Part shown: positions 13,883-21,647 of the stretch, piece by piece | Numbering within the stretch: position 1 is the first letter of the stretch | Layout of the letters: each line of letters opens with the position of its first letter | NCBI GenBank assembly: GCA_964639325.1 | Contig: CAZXDO010000045.1 | Location: 1 to 21,773 of the forward strand | Length of the DNA stretch: 21,773 bases | Source of the DNA: DATGCT01 sp964639325 | GTDB taxonomy: Bacteria; Patescibacteriota; Minisyncoccia; UBA6257; GWB1-50-10 | Reading direction: 5' to 3' | Notes under the pieces: generated by a model | The model's input: only the letters and a program-made list of their open reading frames with translations | The model's database searches: none | What the model was told of the DNA's origin: nothing | Program-made: the position numbers and the translations under genes

Positions 13883-14701
13883 TTAAGAAATTGATTCTTT
13901 ATAAAGTTTCATTATCCTTTTTGTGACTTCCCCCACCTCACTGTCACCTATATTCTTCCCGTCAACATTTACAACCGGCAAAACATTTTTATTTGTAGCA
14001 GTTAAGAAAACTTCATCTGCATTTACAAACTCTTCTAACTTGACGTCACGTTCTTCAACTTCAAACTCTTTTTTTATCGTGTTTATTACTTTTTCTCTCG
14101 TTATGCCCAATAAAATATTATTTTTAGGAGTAATTATTTTCTTATTCTTAATAATAAAAATATTACTGGTTCTTGCTTCTAAAACAAAACCATCCTTTAC
14201 AAAAACAATCTCAAAAGCTCCTTCTCTTTCTGCTTTTGGCTGTTCACTCGCTCCCATTAAATAATCTAAAGTTTTTGAAACTGGAAAAGTGCGTTGGTAT
14301 TCCTTAGTTAAAACCTTTACTCCTTTTTTGTAATAATCTTCAGGCAGGGGAACAAACTTATTATGAAGAACAAAGACGGAAGGTTTCTTGCCTTTAAAAT
14401 CACTCTCCATTTCCCCGCCGGTTATTATTATTCTAAAAACAGATTCCTTAAAATTATTTTTTCTTAACAAGGTGCTAATTATATCTTTAATATCTTCTCT
14501 AGAAAGAGGCATACTTAAAGAAACTTCCTGGACCGACCTTTCCAGCCGGTCCAAGTGTTGTTCAAGATACAAAGGTTTACCTTTTTCCGTTCTAAAAAAA
14601 TCAAAAACTCCGTAACCTCTCAAAAAACCCAAGTCATAAACACTTACCCTTGCTTCATTCGAAGGTACTATTTTTCCGTTTATGTAAGAGTAGCTTTCCA
14701 T
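13883..14701 (-). CDS. PLP-dependent aminotransferase, class IV (branched-chain / D-alanine type)
   Basis: 272 residues from ATG 14701; a GTG 21 nt further upstream is open but would overlap the previous gene. Class IV features: YINGKIVPSNEARVSVYDLGFLRGYGVFDFFRT (7-38), KPLYLEQHLDRLERS (42-56), the PLP lysine in TFPVSKTLDYL (K143), VLEARTSNIFII (173-184) with E175, LLGITREKV, and VFLTATNKNVLPVVNVDG near the C-terminus. The family includes branched-chain aminotransferase, D-amino acid transaminase and aminodeoxychorismate lyase; the sequence alone does not settle which. D-alanine or D-glutamate supply for peptidoglycan would suit a CPR cell with poor amino acid biosynthesis, but that is inference. 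It starts 2 nt after the stop of the ferritin-like gene, so the two are almost certainly translated from one mRNA. Confidence 0.85.
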   Translation of the reverse strand: MESYSYINGKIVPSNEARVSVYDLGFLRGYGVFDFFRTEKGKPLYLEQHLDRLERSVQEVSLSMPLSREDIKDIISTLLRKNNFKESVFRIIITGGEMESDFKGKKPSVFVLHNKFVPLPEDYYKKGVKVLTKEYQRTFPVSKTLDYLMGASEQPKAEREGAFEIVFVKDGFVLEARTSNIFIIKNKKIITPKNNILLGITREKVINTIKKEFEVEERDVKLEEFVNADEVFLTATNKNVLPVVNVDGKNIGDSEVGEVTKRIMKLYKESIS

Positions 14702-14703
14702 AA

Positions 14704-15015
14704 CTATTCTTTTTCTTCCCACTCTTCTACGTTCTCAAGAATATCACCTTCTTTAAACAATACTGCCTCAAGAACTTCTTTCCACTTCGGAAACTTTCTA
14801 ACAAGCCAAGCTAACTCTATGGCAAAATGCTCCATTTCTTCCTCTTGAGAATGTCTAATAATTCCCTTTACTTCTTCATCTTTAGAAGCGGCTATTCTTT
14901 GTTCATACCAACTTATTGCTTCAGCCTCTTCTATCATAGAAGTTATTACTCGAGCCACATCTTTAGTTTCTTCACTTAAATCACTTGCTGATTCATGATA
15001 TTGATCTGTAGCCAT
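14704..15015 (-). CDS. Encapsulated-ferritin (EncFtn)-like protein
   Basis: 103 residues, two-helix ferritin-like. It begins YHESASDLSEETKDVARVI, then SMIEEAEAISWYEQR (26-40) and HSQEEEMEHFAIELAWLVRK (55-74), ending KFPKWKEVLEAVLFKEGD plus an acidic tail. This follows the Rhodospirillum rubrum EncFtn pattern from family memory. The ferroxidase residues E32, W38, E62 and H65 of that protein fall at E30, W36, E60 and H63 with a constant offset of two. EncFtn dimers oxidise Fe(II) at the dimer interface and normally pass it into an encapsulin shell. The C-terminus (ILENVEEWEEKE) carries no recognisable hydrophobic targeting peptide, and no encapsulin gene is in the window. It lies between an AhpF/TrxB-like reductase (68-nt gap) and the aminotransferase (2-nt gap). 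Confidence 0.8.
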   Translation of the reverse strand: MATDQYHESASDLSEETKDVARVITSMIEEAEAISWYEQRIAASKDEEVKGIIRHSQEEEMEHFAIELAWLVRKFPKWKEVLEAVLFKEGDILENVEEWEEKE

Positions 15016-15064
15016 TTTTTTGTTTCAGTTTATTTTTATCGACCTTTAATAACCATCAAAAATT

Positions 15065-15070
15065 ATTATA
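15065..15070 (-). promoter_or_regulatory. Possible internal -10 element before the EncFtn-like gene
   Basis: TATAAT on the minus strand, about 50 nt before ATG 15015, without a convincing -35. It may add transcription of the EncFtn-like and aminotransferase genes independent of the reductase. Confidence 0.3.
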
Positions 15071-15083
15071 AGCTCATTCTAAG

Positions 15084-16040
15084 TTATTTTTCTAAATACC
15101 CCTCCTTCGTTTTTTGGATATAATTATATGCTGAAAGAGCAGCTTTTACACCATCCCCAGCCGAAATATTATTTTGTTTATAAGGGTCATCCGTAACATC
15201 TCCAGCTGAAAATATTCCTTTTTGGGAAGTACCGGCATATTTTGAATCAATTATTATCTGTCCAAATTTATCAAGATCCACTAAGTCCTTAACAGGTTCA
15301 GAATTAGGGAGAGAACCAATCTCTACAAACACACCATCCACCCCAAGAGTTTTTTCTTCACCTTCTTTATTTTTGTAAACAAGGGAGTTAACAAAATTGT
15401 CTCCTTTTATCTCTTTTGCAAAAGCGTTTAAAATAATCTCTACCTTGCTCTCCTTGTTTATTTTTTCTTGGGTTAATTTATCAGCACTCAATTTATTTTC
15501 CGTCTCAAGAAGATAAATCTTCTCAGCATATGGCAAGAGATCAATTACCGCTTCAACACCTGCATTTCCCCCTCCAACTACCGCCGTTCTCTTGTTTTCG
15601 AAAACAGGAGCATCACAAGTTGAACAATACACCACCCCTTTTCCCTCAAACTCTTTTTCCCCGAGAATACCAAGTTTTTTCCGCCTTCCTCCCGTAGCAA
15701 ATATTACCGCTTTCCCCTCATACAATTCCCCTTTTTCAGTCTCAACTTCAAAATCAAAAAGTTTATCTTCTTTAGTTTCAATCTTCACCACCCTTATTAC
15801 CTTTTCTCCTTCCTTTATGTCAATCTCATTTTCGTAGGCCTTTATATGATTTTCAAACTTTTCTGCCAGCTCTACTCCGCTAATATGAGTTTCTCCTATC
15901 CAATTTTCTATATCATCAGAAACTATTGATTGTCCGCCAAAAGAATCGGTGATAAGAAGAGTTTTTATTCTTTTTCTGGCTGAATAAACCGCAGCCGCTG
16001 TTCCGGCCGGTCCACCGCCAATAATTATTACATCGTACAT
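15084..16040 (-). CDS. Thioredoxin reductase-like flavoprotein, AhpF-like
   Basis: 318 residues. FAD-binding GGGPAGTAAAVYSARK (8-23), ATGGRRKKLG (115-124), redox-active CSTC (139-142), second nucleotide-binding GGGNAGVEA (156-164), and the C-terminal FSAGDVTDDPYKQ...GDGVKAALSAYNYI. The usual NADPH signature HRRxxxRA of TrxB is absent; the matching segment is LLETENKLSADKLTQEKI (177-194), close to the NADH-using C-terminal part of AhpF, as are GVFVEIGSLPN and the PYKQ segment. The N-terminal thioredoxin-like domain of AhpF is missing. It would reduce a separate dithiol protein, plausibly the divergent glutaredoxin-like product. A -10 box 7 nt before the start suggests a leaderless mRNA. Precise electron donor and acceptor are inferred. 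First gene of the run with the EncFtn-like and aminotransferase genes. Confidence 0.88.
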   Translation of the reverse strand: MYDVIIIGGGPAGTAAAVYSARKRIKTLLITDSFGGQSIVSDDIENWIGETHISGVELAEKFENHIKAYENEIDIKEGEKVIRVVKIETKEDKLFDFEVETEKGELYEGKAVIFATGGRRKKLGILGEKEFEGKGVVYCSTCDAPVFENKRTAVVGGGNAGVEAVIDLLPYAEKIYLLETENKLSADKLTQEKINKESKVEIILNAFAKEIKGDNFVNSLVYKNKEGEEKTLGVDGVFVEIGSLPNSEPVKDLVDLDKFGQIIIDSKYAGTSQKGIFSAGDVTDDPYKQNNISAGDGVKAALSAYNYIQKTKEGYLEK

Positions 16041-16047
16041 AAGTCCT

Positions 16048-16092
16048 ATTATACCACACCAAATTTGCTTAAAAGAAATCTATTGTTATAAT
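16048..16092. promoter_or_regulatory. Divergent promoter pair: reductase (-) and glutaredoxin-like gene (+)
   Basis: Minus strand: extended -10 TGG-TATAAT (TATAAT at 16053-16048), 7 nt before the reductase ATG. Plus strand: TTGCTT (16065-16070), 16-nt spacer, TATAAT (16087-16092), about 28 nt before ATG 16121. The two sit back to back within 80 bp, a layout that allows joint control. Confidence 0.6.
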
Positions 16093-16120
16093 AAAAAAGT
16101 TAAAAACAAAAAACGAAACA

Positions 16121-16354
16121 ATGCCAAAAGTAATAGTTTACAGCACTCCAGTATGTCCGTACTGCGAGATAACTAAAAAATTTCTTCAAAAGAATAATAT
16201 AGAATACGAAGAAAAAAACATAGCCGGAGATCAAGAAGCGGCGAAGGAAATGATGGAAAAATCAGGACAAATGAGCGTACCGGTTATTGATATTGACGGT
16301 AAAATAATCGTAGGTTTTAATAAAGAAAAAATTTCCGAGCTTTTAAATATTTAA
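16121..16354 (+). CDS. Glutaredoxin-like protein (YruB/NrdH-type), CPYC
   Basis: 77 residues, a single thioredoxin-fold domain. The active site is VCPYC (11-15, C12 and C15), the cis-proline is in MSVPVIDIDG (51-60, P54), and GKIIVGFNKEKI follows. The GQMSVPVI and VGFNKEK pattern matches the YruB-type glutaredoxin-like proteins that are often reduced by thioredoxin reductase rather than glutathione. Divergent from the AhpF/TrxB-like gene, which lacks its own thioredoxin domain, so the two may form one electron-transfer chain. The partner assignment is inference. A hairpin at 16363-16386 follows the stop. Confidence 0.88.
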   Translation: MPKVIVYSTPVCPYCEITKKFLQKNNIEYEEKNIAGDQEAAKEMMEKSGQMSVPVIDIDGKIIVGFNKEKISELLNI

Positions 16355-16362
16355 ATATCCCC

Positions 16363-16386
16363 CCGTAAAAATCGAGATTTTTGCGG
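16363..16386 (+). terminator. Hairpin after the glutaredoxin-like gene (possible terminator)
   Basis: 10-bp stem CCGTAAAAAT/ATTTTTGCGG (one T-G pair) with loop CGAG, 8 nt after the stop. Flanking CCC/GGG can extend it around a short bulge. There is no U-run after it, so termination is uncertain. A second stem, CAGAAAT/ATTTCTG (16400-16406 with 16424-16430), follows before tRNA-Lys. Confidence 0.4.
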
Positions 16387-16438
16387 AGAGGGCGTTCACC
16401 AGAAATTAAAATATAAAATTTTCATTTCTGTTTCACTT

Positions 16439-16511
16439 CCCCCCGTAGCTCAATTGGCAGAGCAGTTGCCTCTTAAGCAATTGGTTTTAGGTTCGAGTCC
16501 TAACGGGGGGA
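16439..16511 (+). tRNA. tRNA-Lys (anticodon CUU)
   Basis: 73-nt cloverleaf: acceptor CCCCCCG/CGGGGGG, D stem GCTC/GAGC, anticodon stem GTTGC/GCAAT (one G-U) around CTCTTAA (anticodon CTT), T arm TTAGG-TTCGAGT-CCTAA, A73. CCA is not encoded. The C1:G72 pair is unusual, because bacterial tRNA-Lys normally has G1:C72. Confidence 0.92.
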
Positions 16512-16545
16512 CAAGACTTTACTTTATACCCCAACACAGACTGGG

Positions 16546-16551
16546 TATAAT
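16546..16551 (+). promoter_or_regulatory. -10 element directly before recG
   Basis: TATAAT ends 6 nt before ATG 16558. The same bases form the right arm of a 7-bp inverted repeat, TATACCC/GGGTATA (16525-16531 with 16543-16549). That could instead be a weak tRNA-Lys terminator, since T-rich sequence follows. Confidence 0.4.
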
Positions 16552-16557
16552 TTATTT

Positions 16558-18669
16558 ATGACTAATATAAACTCATCTCTCTCAGAAATACCTTCTGCTA
16601 AACGGTTTATTCCTAAACTTAAAAAACTTAATATCCTTACCCTTAATGATCTTCTCTCACATCTTCCTCGCCGTTACGAGGATTTTTCTGATATTAAAAA
16701 TGTATCAGAATTGAAACCCAACCAAGAATCAGCGGCTAAAGTAAAAATTACAAACTCATACATATACCGACCCTGGAAAACAAAACTTTTTATTTTTGAG
16801 ATTACGGCAGAAGACAAAAGCGGCTCTATAAAAGCAGTTTGGTTTAACCAACCCTATCTCACAAAAATACTAAAGAAAGGGAAAGTTGTTTACCTTGCGG
16901 GAAAAACATCCCTCCGCAAAAAAGAACTAATTTTTTCCAACCCTATTTATGAACTGGAAAAGAAAAACCAAGAAATGATCCATAGCGGAAGAATTATACC
17001 AATATATCCGGAAACAAAAGGTCTCACTTCCAGAGGTTTAAGGTACCTTATAGAAAAAGCTCTTAAAGAAGTTGAAAGCATTCCGGAAATAATTCCTGAA
17101 GACATAAGGAAAAAGATTAATATTCCGGAAATAAATTCCGCTATCCGCCAGATTCATTTTCCGGAAAATAATAAAGAAATTAAAAAAGCACAGAAAAGGT
17201 TTGCCTTTGAAGATCTTTTTATTCTTCAACTTTCTAATCTTAAAAAAAGATATGCTTTTTCTAAAAAAAACGCTCCTAAGATAGAAACCAACAAGAAAAA
17301 AATATTTGAAATAGAAAATAGTCTTCCTTTTAAATTAACCGAAGACCAGGAAACCGCTCTAAAGGAAATAATTATTGACCTCCAGTCGGGTTATCCTATG
17401 AATCGCCTTCTCCAAGGCGATGTAGGTTCCGGAAAAACAATTATAGCCGCTATAGCCAGCATCATAACCGCTGAAAACAGCTTCCAAAGCGCTTTTATGG
17501 CCCCTACAGAAATTCTTGCCCGTCAACACTATGAAAATTTTAAAAAAATATTTAATAACTTTGAAGAAGGTGTCGCTCTTTTAACTAGCGATGAATCAAA
17601 AATATTTTTCGGCGAAGGAATGGAAAGCAATCCAAATAAAAAATCTCTCTTAGAAAAAATAAAGAAAGACAAAATAAAAATTGTTATCGGCACCCACGCT
17701 TTAATTCAAAAAAACGTTTCTTTTTCCAATCTGGGTCTTGTAATAATTGACGAACAGCATCGCTTTGGAGTAGAACAAAGGGCAAAACTTGTAGAAAACA
17801 AAGAAAAGATCCCTCACCTTCTTTCTATGACCGCTACCCCTATTCCAAGAACCTTGGCTATCACGGCCTTCGGAGACTTAGATATTTCCTCAATAATTGA
17901 ACTTCCTAAAAATAGAAAAAGGGTTATTACTAAAATAGTTTCCCCCGATAAAAGAGAAAAAGCCTACCAATTTATCCGCCAAGAAGTAAAAAAAGAACGC
18001 CAGGTCTTTGTTGTTTGTCCGAGAATAGAGCAAAGTGAGGGAAATGGAGAGGAAAAAGATAAAAGAAAATCATCTTGGGATGACGTAAAAGCAGTTAAAG
18101 ATGAATACAAAAAACTCTCTAAAGAAATATTTTCACAATTAAAAGTAGAAATGCTTCACGGAAAAATTAAACCGGAAGAAAAGGAAAAAATTATGAAAAA
18201 AATGAGAGAAGGAAAAATTGATATTCTAGTTTCCACCTCCGTTGTTGAAGTTGGAATAGATATTCCCAACGCTACAATTATGATGATAGAAGGAGCGGAA
18301 AGATTTGGTCTTGCTCAACTTTATCAATTTAAAGGCAGGGTGGGCAGAGGCGCTCACCAATCATATTGCCTTCTCTTTTCAGATTCAAACTCCCCGGAAA
18401 CAAAAAAGAGATTACACTCTATCACAGAAGCGAAAAACGGCTTTGAATTAGCTGAAAAAGATTTGGAAATAAGAGGACCGGGACAATTTTTAGGTAAAAG
18501 CCAGGCCGGTATACCCGACCACGTCATGAGAGCTCTCCAAAAACCAATTCTTATAAAAGAATCTCAAAAAAGTGCCAAAGAAATAATTAAAAAAGACCCT
18601 CTTCTAAAAAAACACCCCCATCTTCAAAAGAAAGTTAATTCTTTAGAAGATAAAATTCATAGAGAATAA
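16558..18669 (+). CDS. recG: ATP-dependent DNA helicase RecG
   Basis: 703 residues (E. coli 693). It remodels stalled forks and Holliday junctions. The N-terminal wedge/OB domain (about 45-150, with VKITNSYIYRPWKTKLFIF and SGSIKAVWFN) leads to the SF2 motor: TEDQ (261-264), Walker A GDVGSGKT (287-294), MAPTEILARQHY, DEQH (398-401), TATPIPRTLA, then helicase domain 2 with LHGKIKPEEKEKIM, VSTSVVEVGIDIPNA, QFKGRVGRGAHQSYCLL and the RecG-specific RGPGQFLGKSQAGIPD. Everything expected is present and no frameshift is seen. The ATG sits 6 nt after a TATAAT, suggesting a leaderless message. Convergent with pheT, with a 12-nt gap and no visible terminator. Confidence 0.95.
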   Translation: MTNINSSLSEIPSAKRFIPKLKKLNILTLNDLLSHLPRRYEDFSDIKNVSELKPNQESAAKVKITNSYIYRPWKTKLFIFEITAEDKSGSIKAVWFNQPYLTKILKKGKVVYLAGKTSLRKKELIFSNPIYELEKKNQEMIHSGRIIPIYPETKGLTSRGLRYLIEKALKEVESIPEIIPEDIRKKINIPEINSAIRQIHFPENNKEIKKAQKRFAFEDLFILQLSNLKKRYAFSKKNAPKIETNKKKIFEIENSLPFKLTEDQETALKEIIIDLQSGYPMNRLLQGDVGSGKTIIAAIASIITAENSFQSAFMAPTEILARQHYENFKKIFNNFEEGVALLTSDESKIFFGEGMESNPNKKSLLEKIKKDKIKIVIGTHALIQKNVSFSNLGLVIIDEQHRFGVEQRAKLVENKEKIPHLLSMTATPIPRTLAITAFGDLDISSIIELPKNRKRVITKIVSPDKREKAYQFIRQEVKKERQVFVVCPRIEQSEGNGEEKDKRKSSWDDVKAVKDEYKKLSKEIFSQLKVEMLHGKIKPEEKEKIMKKMREGKIDILVSTSVVEVGIDIPNATIMMIEGAERFGLAQLYQFKGRVGRGAHQSYCLLFSDSNSPETKKRLHSITEAKNGFELAEKDLEIRGPGQFLGKSQAGIPDHVMRALQKPILIKESQKSAKEIIKKDPLLKKHPHLQKKVNSLEDKIHRE

Positions 18670-18681
18670 AAAATACTTTAC

Positions 18682-20601
18682 TTATCTTACTACTGCTCCA
18701 AATTTATTTTCCAAAACTGAAGTTATTTTTGTCATTTTACTATCAACCTCTTCTTTAGAAAGAGTTCTATCCTCTGCTCGAAAACGAATTCTTAAAGTAA
18801 TACTTTGTCTTTCTTTTTCAGCACCAAGATACTCATCTATCAAATCAACGTCTTCAATCAATTTTAAATCAGCTAATTGAATTTCTTGAATAACATTACC
18901 AATTTTTTCATCCTTCTTTACTAAAATAGAAACATCTCTCAAGACAGCCGGAAACTTAGGCAGGGGTTTAAACGATAACTCCCCTTCAACTACATCCATT
19001 AAAATATCGGATTTTAGCTCTGCTACCGTCGCATTATTTTCTGTTTTCTCGATCCGACCAATTTCGGTTTGATCGGCATAAATTACTAAACCCAAACTAT
19101 CTCCGTCTTCTGACATATAAAAATCAGTAAGACCTAATCTCTTTAAAAGACTGTCAACCACTCCCTTAACTTCAAAAAATGTCTCTTGTTCCGAATTATT
19201 TAAACTTGGCTTTTCATTAGAACCAAAACCAATACCTATAACATCGCATTCCTCCTCTTTCCTAAAAACTCGTCCTACTTCAAAGATTCTAACTTTGTCA
19301 CAATATTTAAGATTTTCTTGAATATTCCTTAAAATAAGAGGCTTTACCGTACTTCTTAAAAAGGCCTTGTCTTCCGAGGCAGGATTTTCAATTTCTATCT
19401 CACCATAAGTTTTACTTCCAACGAAAGAATAATTATAAACTTCATCGTAACCTAAACTTGCCATAATATCCCTAACCCTATTTCTAAAAACAAACACATT
19501 ATCTGTTTCAGGAGAACTAATATTAATAATTGGTGATCTTGGCTCAACTTCATCAAAACCCATAACACGTCCGGCTTCTTCAATCAAATCCTCTTCAGTC
19601 CAAATATCATCCCTCAAAGCCGGTACCCTTACTTTTCCTTCCTCAATTTCAAAACCAAGTTTCTTTAAGGCATTTCCAATTTCCCTTTCTTCAAAGTCAG
19701 CCCCCATAAAAGAATTAAATCTTTCAAAACTAAAAAAAATGCTTTTAGGAGGCTCGATATCCAAGTTTGAATTAATTTTTCCTCCGGGTTTTGCTCCCAT
19801 AATTTCTTCTAAAAGCTCACCTGCTCTCTGAAGCCCTGTTAAGGCCAATTCTTTGTGAAGAGAATGAGAAAACCTCAAAGAAGCGTCGGTAGAAAGATTT
19901 ATATTTCTTGAAGTATTGTATATTGAAATTGAATCAAAATTGGCCGACTCAACTATAATTCTTTTCGTGTCGTCTTTAATTTCCGCCTTTCCCCCTCCTT
20001 TAATTCCGGCAATAGCCAAAGGATCTTTTTCGTCGGCAATAACAAGCACCGAAGGATCCAACTCGTATTCTATTCCCTCAATAGATACTATTTTCTCTTG
20101 CCTTTTTGCTTTCCGGACTACAATTTTTTCTCCCTCAAGTTTGTCATAATCAAAAGCATGAAGAGGTTGGCCGGTTTCCAACATAACGTAATTCATTATA
20201 TCTACCACGTTATTTATAGGCCTAAGACCGCAATCAATTAAAACTTCTTGAATCCATTTTGGAGAAGATTCTATTTTAATATTCTCAAAATACCAAGCTG
20301 TGTAACGCGGACAAAGTTTTTCTTCTTTTACCTCAAGAGAAAACTCTTTTTCACCTTTTTCTTCTTTAAATTTAATTTCAGGAATTTTTATATTTTTTAA
20401 ATTCATTACCGCTGCTGCTTCTTTAGCTACGCCAATATGGTAAGAGGCAGTTGAATACCTGTTCGAAGGAACAGAGACGTCAAAAGTATCACCTCCTACG
20501 TCCTCTGTTTCAAAAGCACGCATAGTAAGAGAATTAATTAAATCTTCTTTTGATTTAAGGTCCGGTAGATATTTTTTTATTAATTTATATGAAAATTTCA
20601 T
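18682..20601 (-). CDS. pheT: Phenylalanyl-tRNA synthetase beta chain, short form lacking the OB-fold domain
   Basis: 639 residues against about 795 in E. coli. The normal start MKFSYKLIKKYLPDL (B1 domain) jumps after residue 35 straight to FDVSVPSNRYSTASYHIGVAKEAA (40-63), which in full-length proteins follows a ~110-residue EMAP-II-like OB domain (B2). That domain is therefore absent rather than degenerate. The B3/B4 region (Phe editing site in other bacteria) is present: GLRPINNVVDIMNYVMLETGQPLHAFDYDKL. B5 follows with LRDDIWTEEDLIEEAGRVMGFDEV, then the catalytic-like domain. A C-terminal FDX-ACB anticodon-binding domain is present (LPKFPAVLRDVSILV to the end). It forms an alpha2-beta2 enzyme with PheS, whose gene ends 12 nt upstream. 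Confidence 0.93.
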   Translation of the reverse strand: MKFSYKLIKKYLPDLKSKEDLINSLTMRAFETEDVGGDTFDVSVPSNRYSTASYHIGVAKEAAAVMNLKNIKIPEIKFKEEKGEKEFSLEVKEEKLCPRYTAWYFENIKIESSPKWIQEVLIDCGLRPINNVVDIMNYVMLETGQPLHAFDYDKLEGEKIVVRKAKRQEKIVSIEGIEYELDPSVLVIADEKDPLAIAGIKGGGKAEIKDDTKRIIVESANFDSISIYNTSRNINLSTDASLRFSHSLHKELALTGLQRAGELLEEIMGAKPGGKINSNLDIEPPKSIFFSFERFNSFMGADFEEREIGNALKKLGFEIEEGKVRVPALRDDIWTEEDLIEEAGRVMGFDEVEPRSPIINISSPETDNVFVFRNRVRDIMASLGYDEVYNYSFVGSKTYGEIEIENPASEDKAFLRSTVKPLILRNIQENLKYCDKVRIFEVGRVFRKEEECDVIGIGFGSNEKPSLNNSEQETFFEVKGVVDSLLKRLGLTDFYMSEDGDSLGLVIYADQTEIGRIEKTENNATVAELKSDILMDVVEGELSFKPLPKFPAVLRDVSILVKKDEKIGNVIQEIQLADLKLIEDVDLIDEYLGAEKERQSITLRIRFRAEDRTLSKEEVDSKMTKITSVLENKFGAVVR

Positions 20602-20613
20602 TTTAAAAACTTT

Positions 20614-21609
20614 TTAAAATTGTTTAATAAATCTTAGGTCTCCGGAATAAAATAATCTAATATCCGGAATATTATATTTAATCATTGCCAGACGGTCTAT
20701 TCCAATACCAAAAGCAAAACCCTGAACATCGTCCGGATTATATCTAGCCGAGCGAAAAACGTTTCTGTTAACCATACCGGCTCCCATTAATTCAAGCCAC
20801 TCTCCTCCTTTTTTGTGGTTTTTTGGCAATTTAGCGTCAACTTCAATACTGGGTTCTGTAAAAGGAAAATAACTTGGGCGAAATCTAAATTCTATCTCCT
20901 TAGAGAAAAAACGACTCAAAAATTCCTCAACTATGTATTTTAAATTAGCAAAAGTTACATCCTTTCCCACCATTAATCCCTCTAATTGGTAAAAGTTTAT
21001 CTCATGAGAAGCATCCGTGGCTTCATACCTAAAAGTTCTTCCGGGAACTATAATTTGAAAAGGAGGGTTGTGGCGCTCCATATACCTCACCTGAACAGGC
21101 GAGGTGTGAGTTCTAAGAAGAAAACTTTTTTTAGAATCGCTATTTTTTGAGATCCAAAAAGTATCCCACATATCTCTAGCCGGATGGCCGGGTGGAATAT
21201 TTAAAGCATCAAAATTATAATGTTCATTTTCAACTTCGGGACCGTTAATTACCGAGAAATTAAGTGAACGGAAAATATCAAAAATTTCCCTTTCTACCCT
21301 AGTTAAAGGATGCAGATGGCCTGTTTTTATTTTCGAACCAGGTTTTGTTACATCAAAATTGGAACCTTTTTCTTTTTCAAGGATTGATTGCTTTTCTGAA
21401 ATAAGTTGGGAAAGTTCATTTTTTAAAGTATTGGCTTTAGGACCTAACTCTTTCTTTTCTTCCAAAGAGAGGTCTTTCAAGGACTTTAAAACCTCATTCA
21501 ACTCACCCCTTCTTCCCAAATAAGAAACTCTTGCGTTGTTTAACTCTTCTAAGCTTTTCGCTCCTTCTATTTCTTTTATCGCTTTTTCTTTTATCTCTCC
21601 TAAATCCAT
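20614..21609 (-). CDS. pheS: Phenylalanyl-tRNA synthetase alpha chain
   Basis: 331 residues from ATG 21609 (MDLGEIKEKAIKEIEGAKSLEELN), the usual length. A 37-codon in-frame extension up to 21720 is open but lies in the tandem repeat and is not part of the family. The N-terminal coiled coil (1-85) binds tRNA-Phe. The class II catalytic domain has HPLTRVEREIFDIFRSLNF (motif 1), NFDALNIPPGHPARDMWDTF, LLRTHTSPVQVRYM, PGRTFRYEATDASHEINFYQLEG (motif 2) and GIGIDRLAMIKYNIPDIRLF (motif 3). It activates phenylalanine with ATP. No Shine-Dalgarno is seen; a GATAAT box ends 6 nt before the ATG, with TTTACT 17 nt further up. Confidence 0.95.
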   Translation of the reverse strand: MDLGEIKEKAIKEIEGAKSLEELNNARVSYLGRRGELNEVLKSLKDLSLEEKKELGPKANTLKNELSQLISEKQSILEKEKGSNFDVTKPGSKIKTGHLHPLTRVEREIFDIFRSLNFSVINGPEVENEHYNFDALNIPPGHPARDMWDTFWISKNSDSKKSFLLRTHTSPVQVRYMERHNPPFQIIVPGRTFRYEATDASHEINFYQLEGLMVGKDVTFANLKYIVEEFLSRFFSKEIEFRFRPSYFPFTEPSIEVDAKLPKNHKKGGEWLELMGAGMVNRNVFRSARYNPDDVQGFAFGIGIDRLAMIKYNIPDIRLFYSGDLRFIKQF

Positions 21610-21647
21610 AATGTCATTATCGCAAGGAAAGCGAAAAAAGTAAACAT
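21600..21647 (-). CDS. Candidate Phe-rich leader peptide before pheS (speculative)
   Basis: A 15-codon frame, MFTFFAFLAIMTLWI, starts inside the first tandem unit, has four Phe codons among its first seven, and ends 10 nt inside pheS in another frame. The E. coli pheST operon is preceded by a Phe-rich leader peptide (pheM), which makes the position suggestive. T-rich DNA makes Phe codons by chance, there is no ribosome binding site, and a promoter may overlap this frame. Treat as a hypothesis. Confidence 0.25.
   Translation of the reverse strand: MFTFFAFLAIMTLWI
21616..21644 (-). promoter_or_regulatory. Possible promoter of pheST inside the repeat unit
   Basis: TTTACT (21644-21639), 17-nt spacer, GATAAT (21621-21616), 6 nt before the pheS ATG. 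In the upstream unit the same place reads GATAAG, so only the pheS-proximal copy has a good -10. This competes with the leader-peptide reading. Confidence 0.4.
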
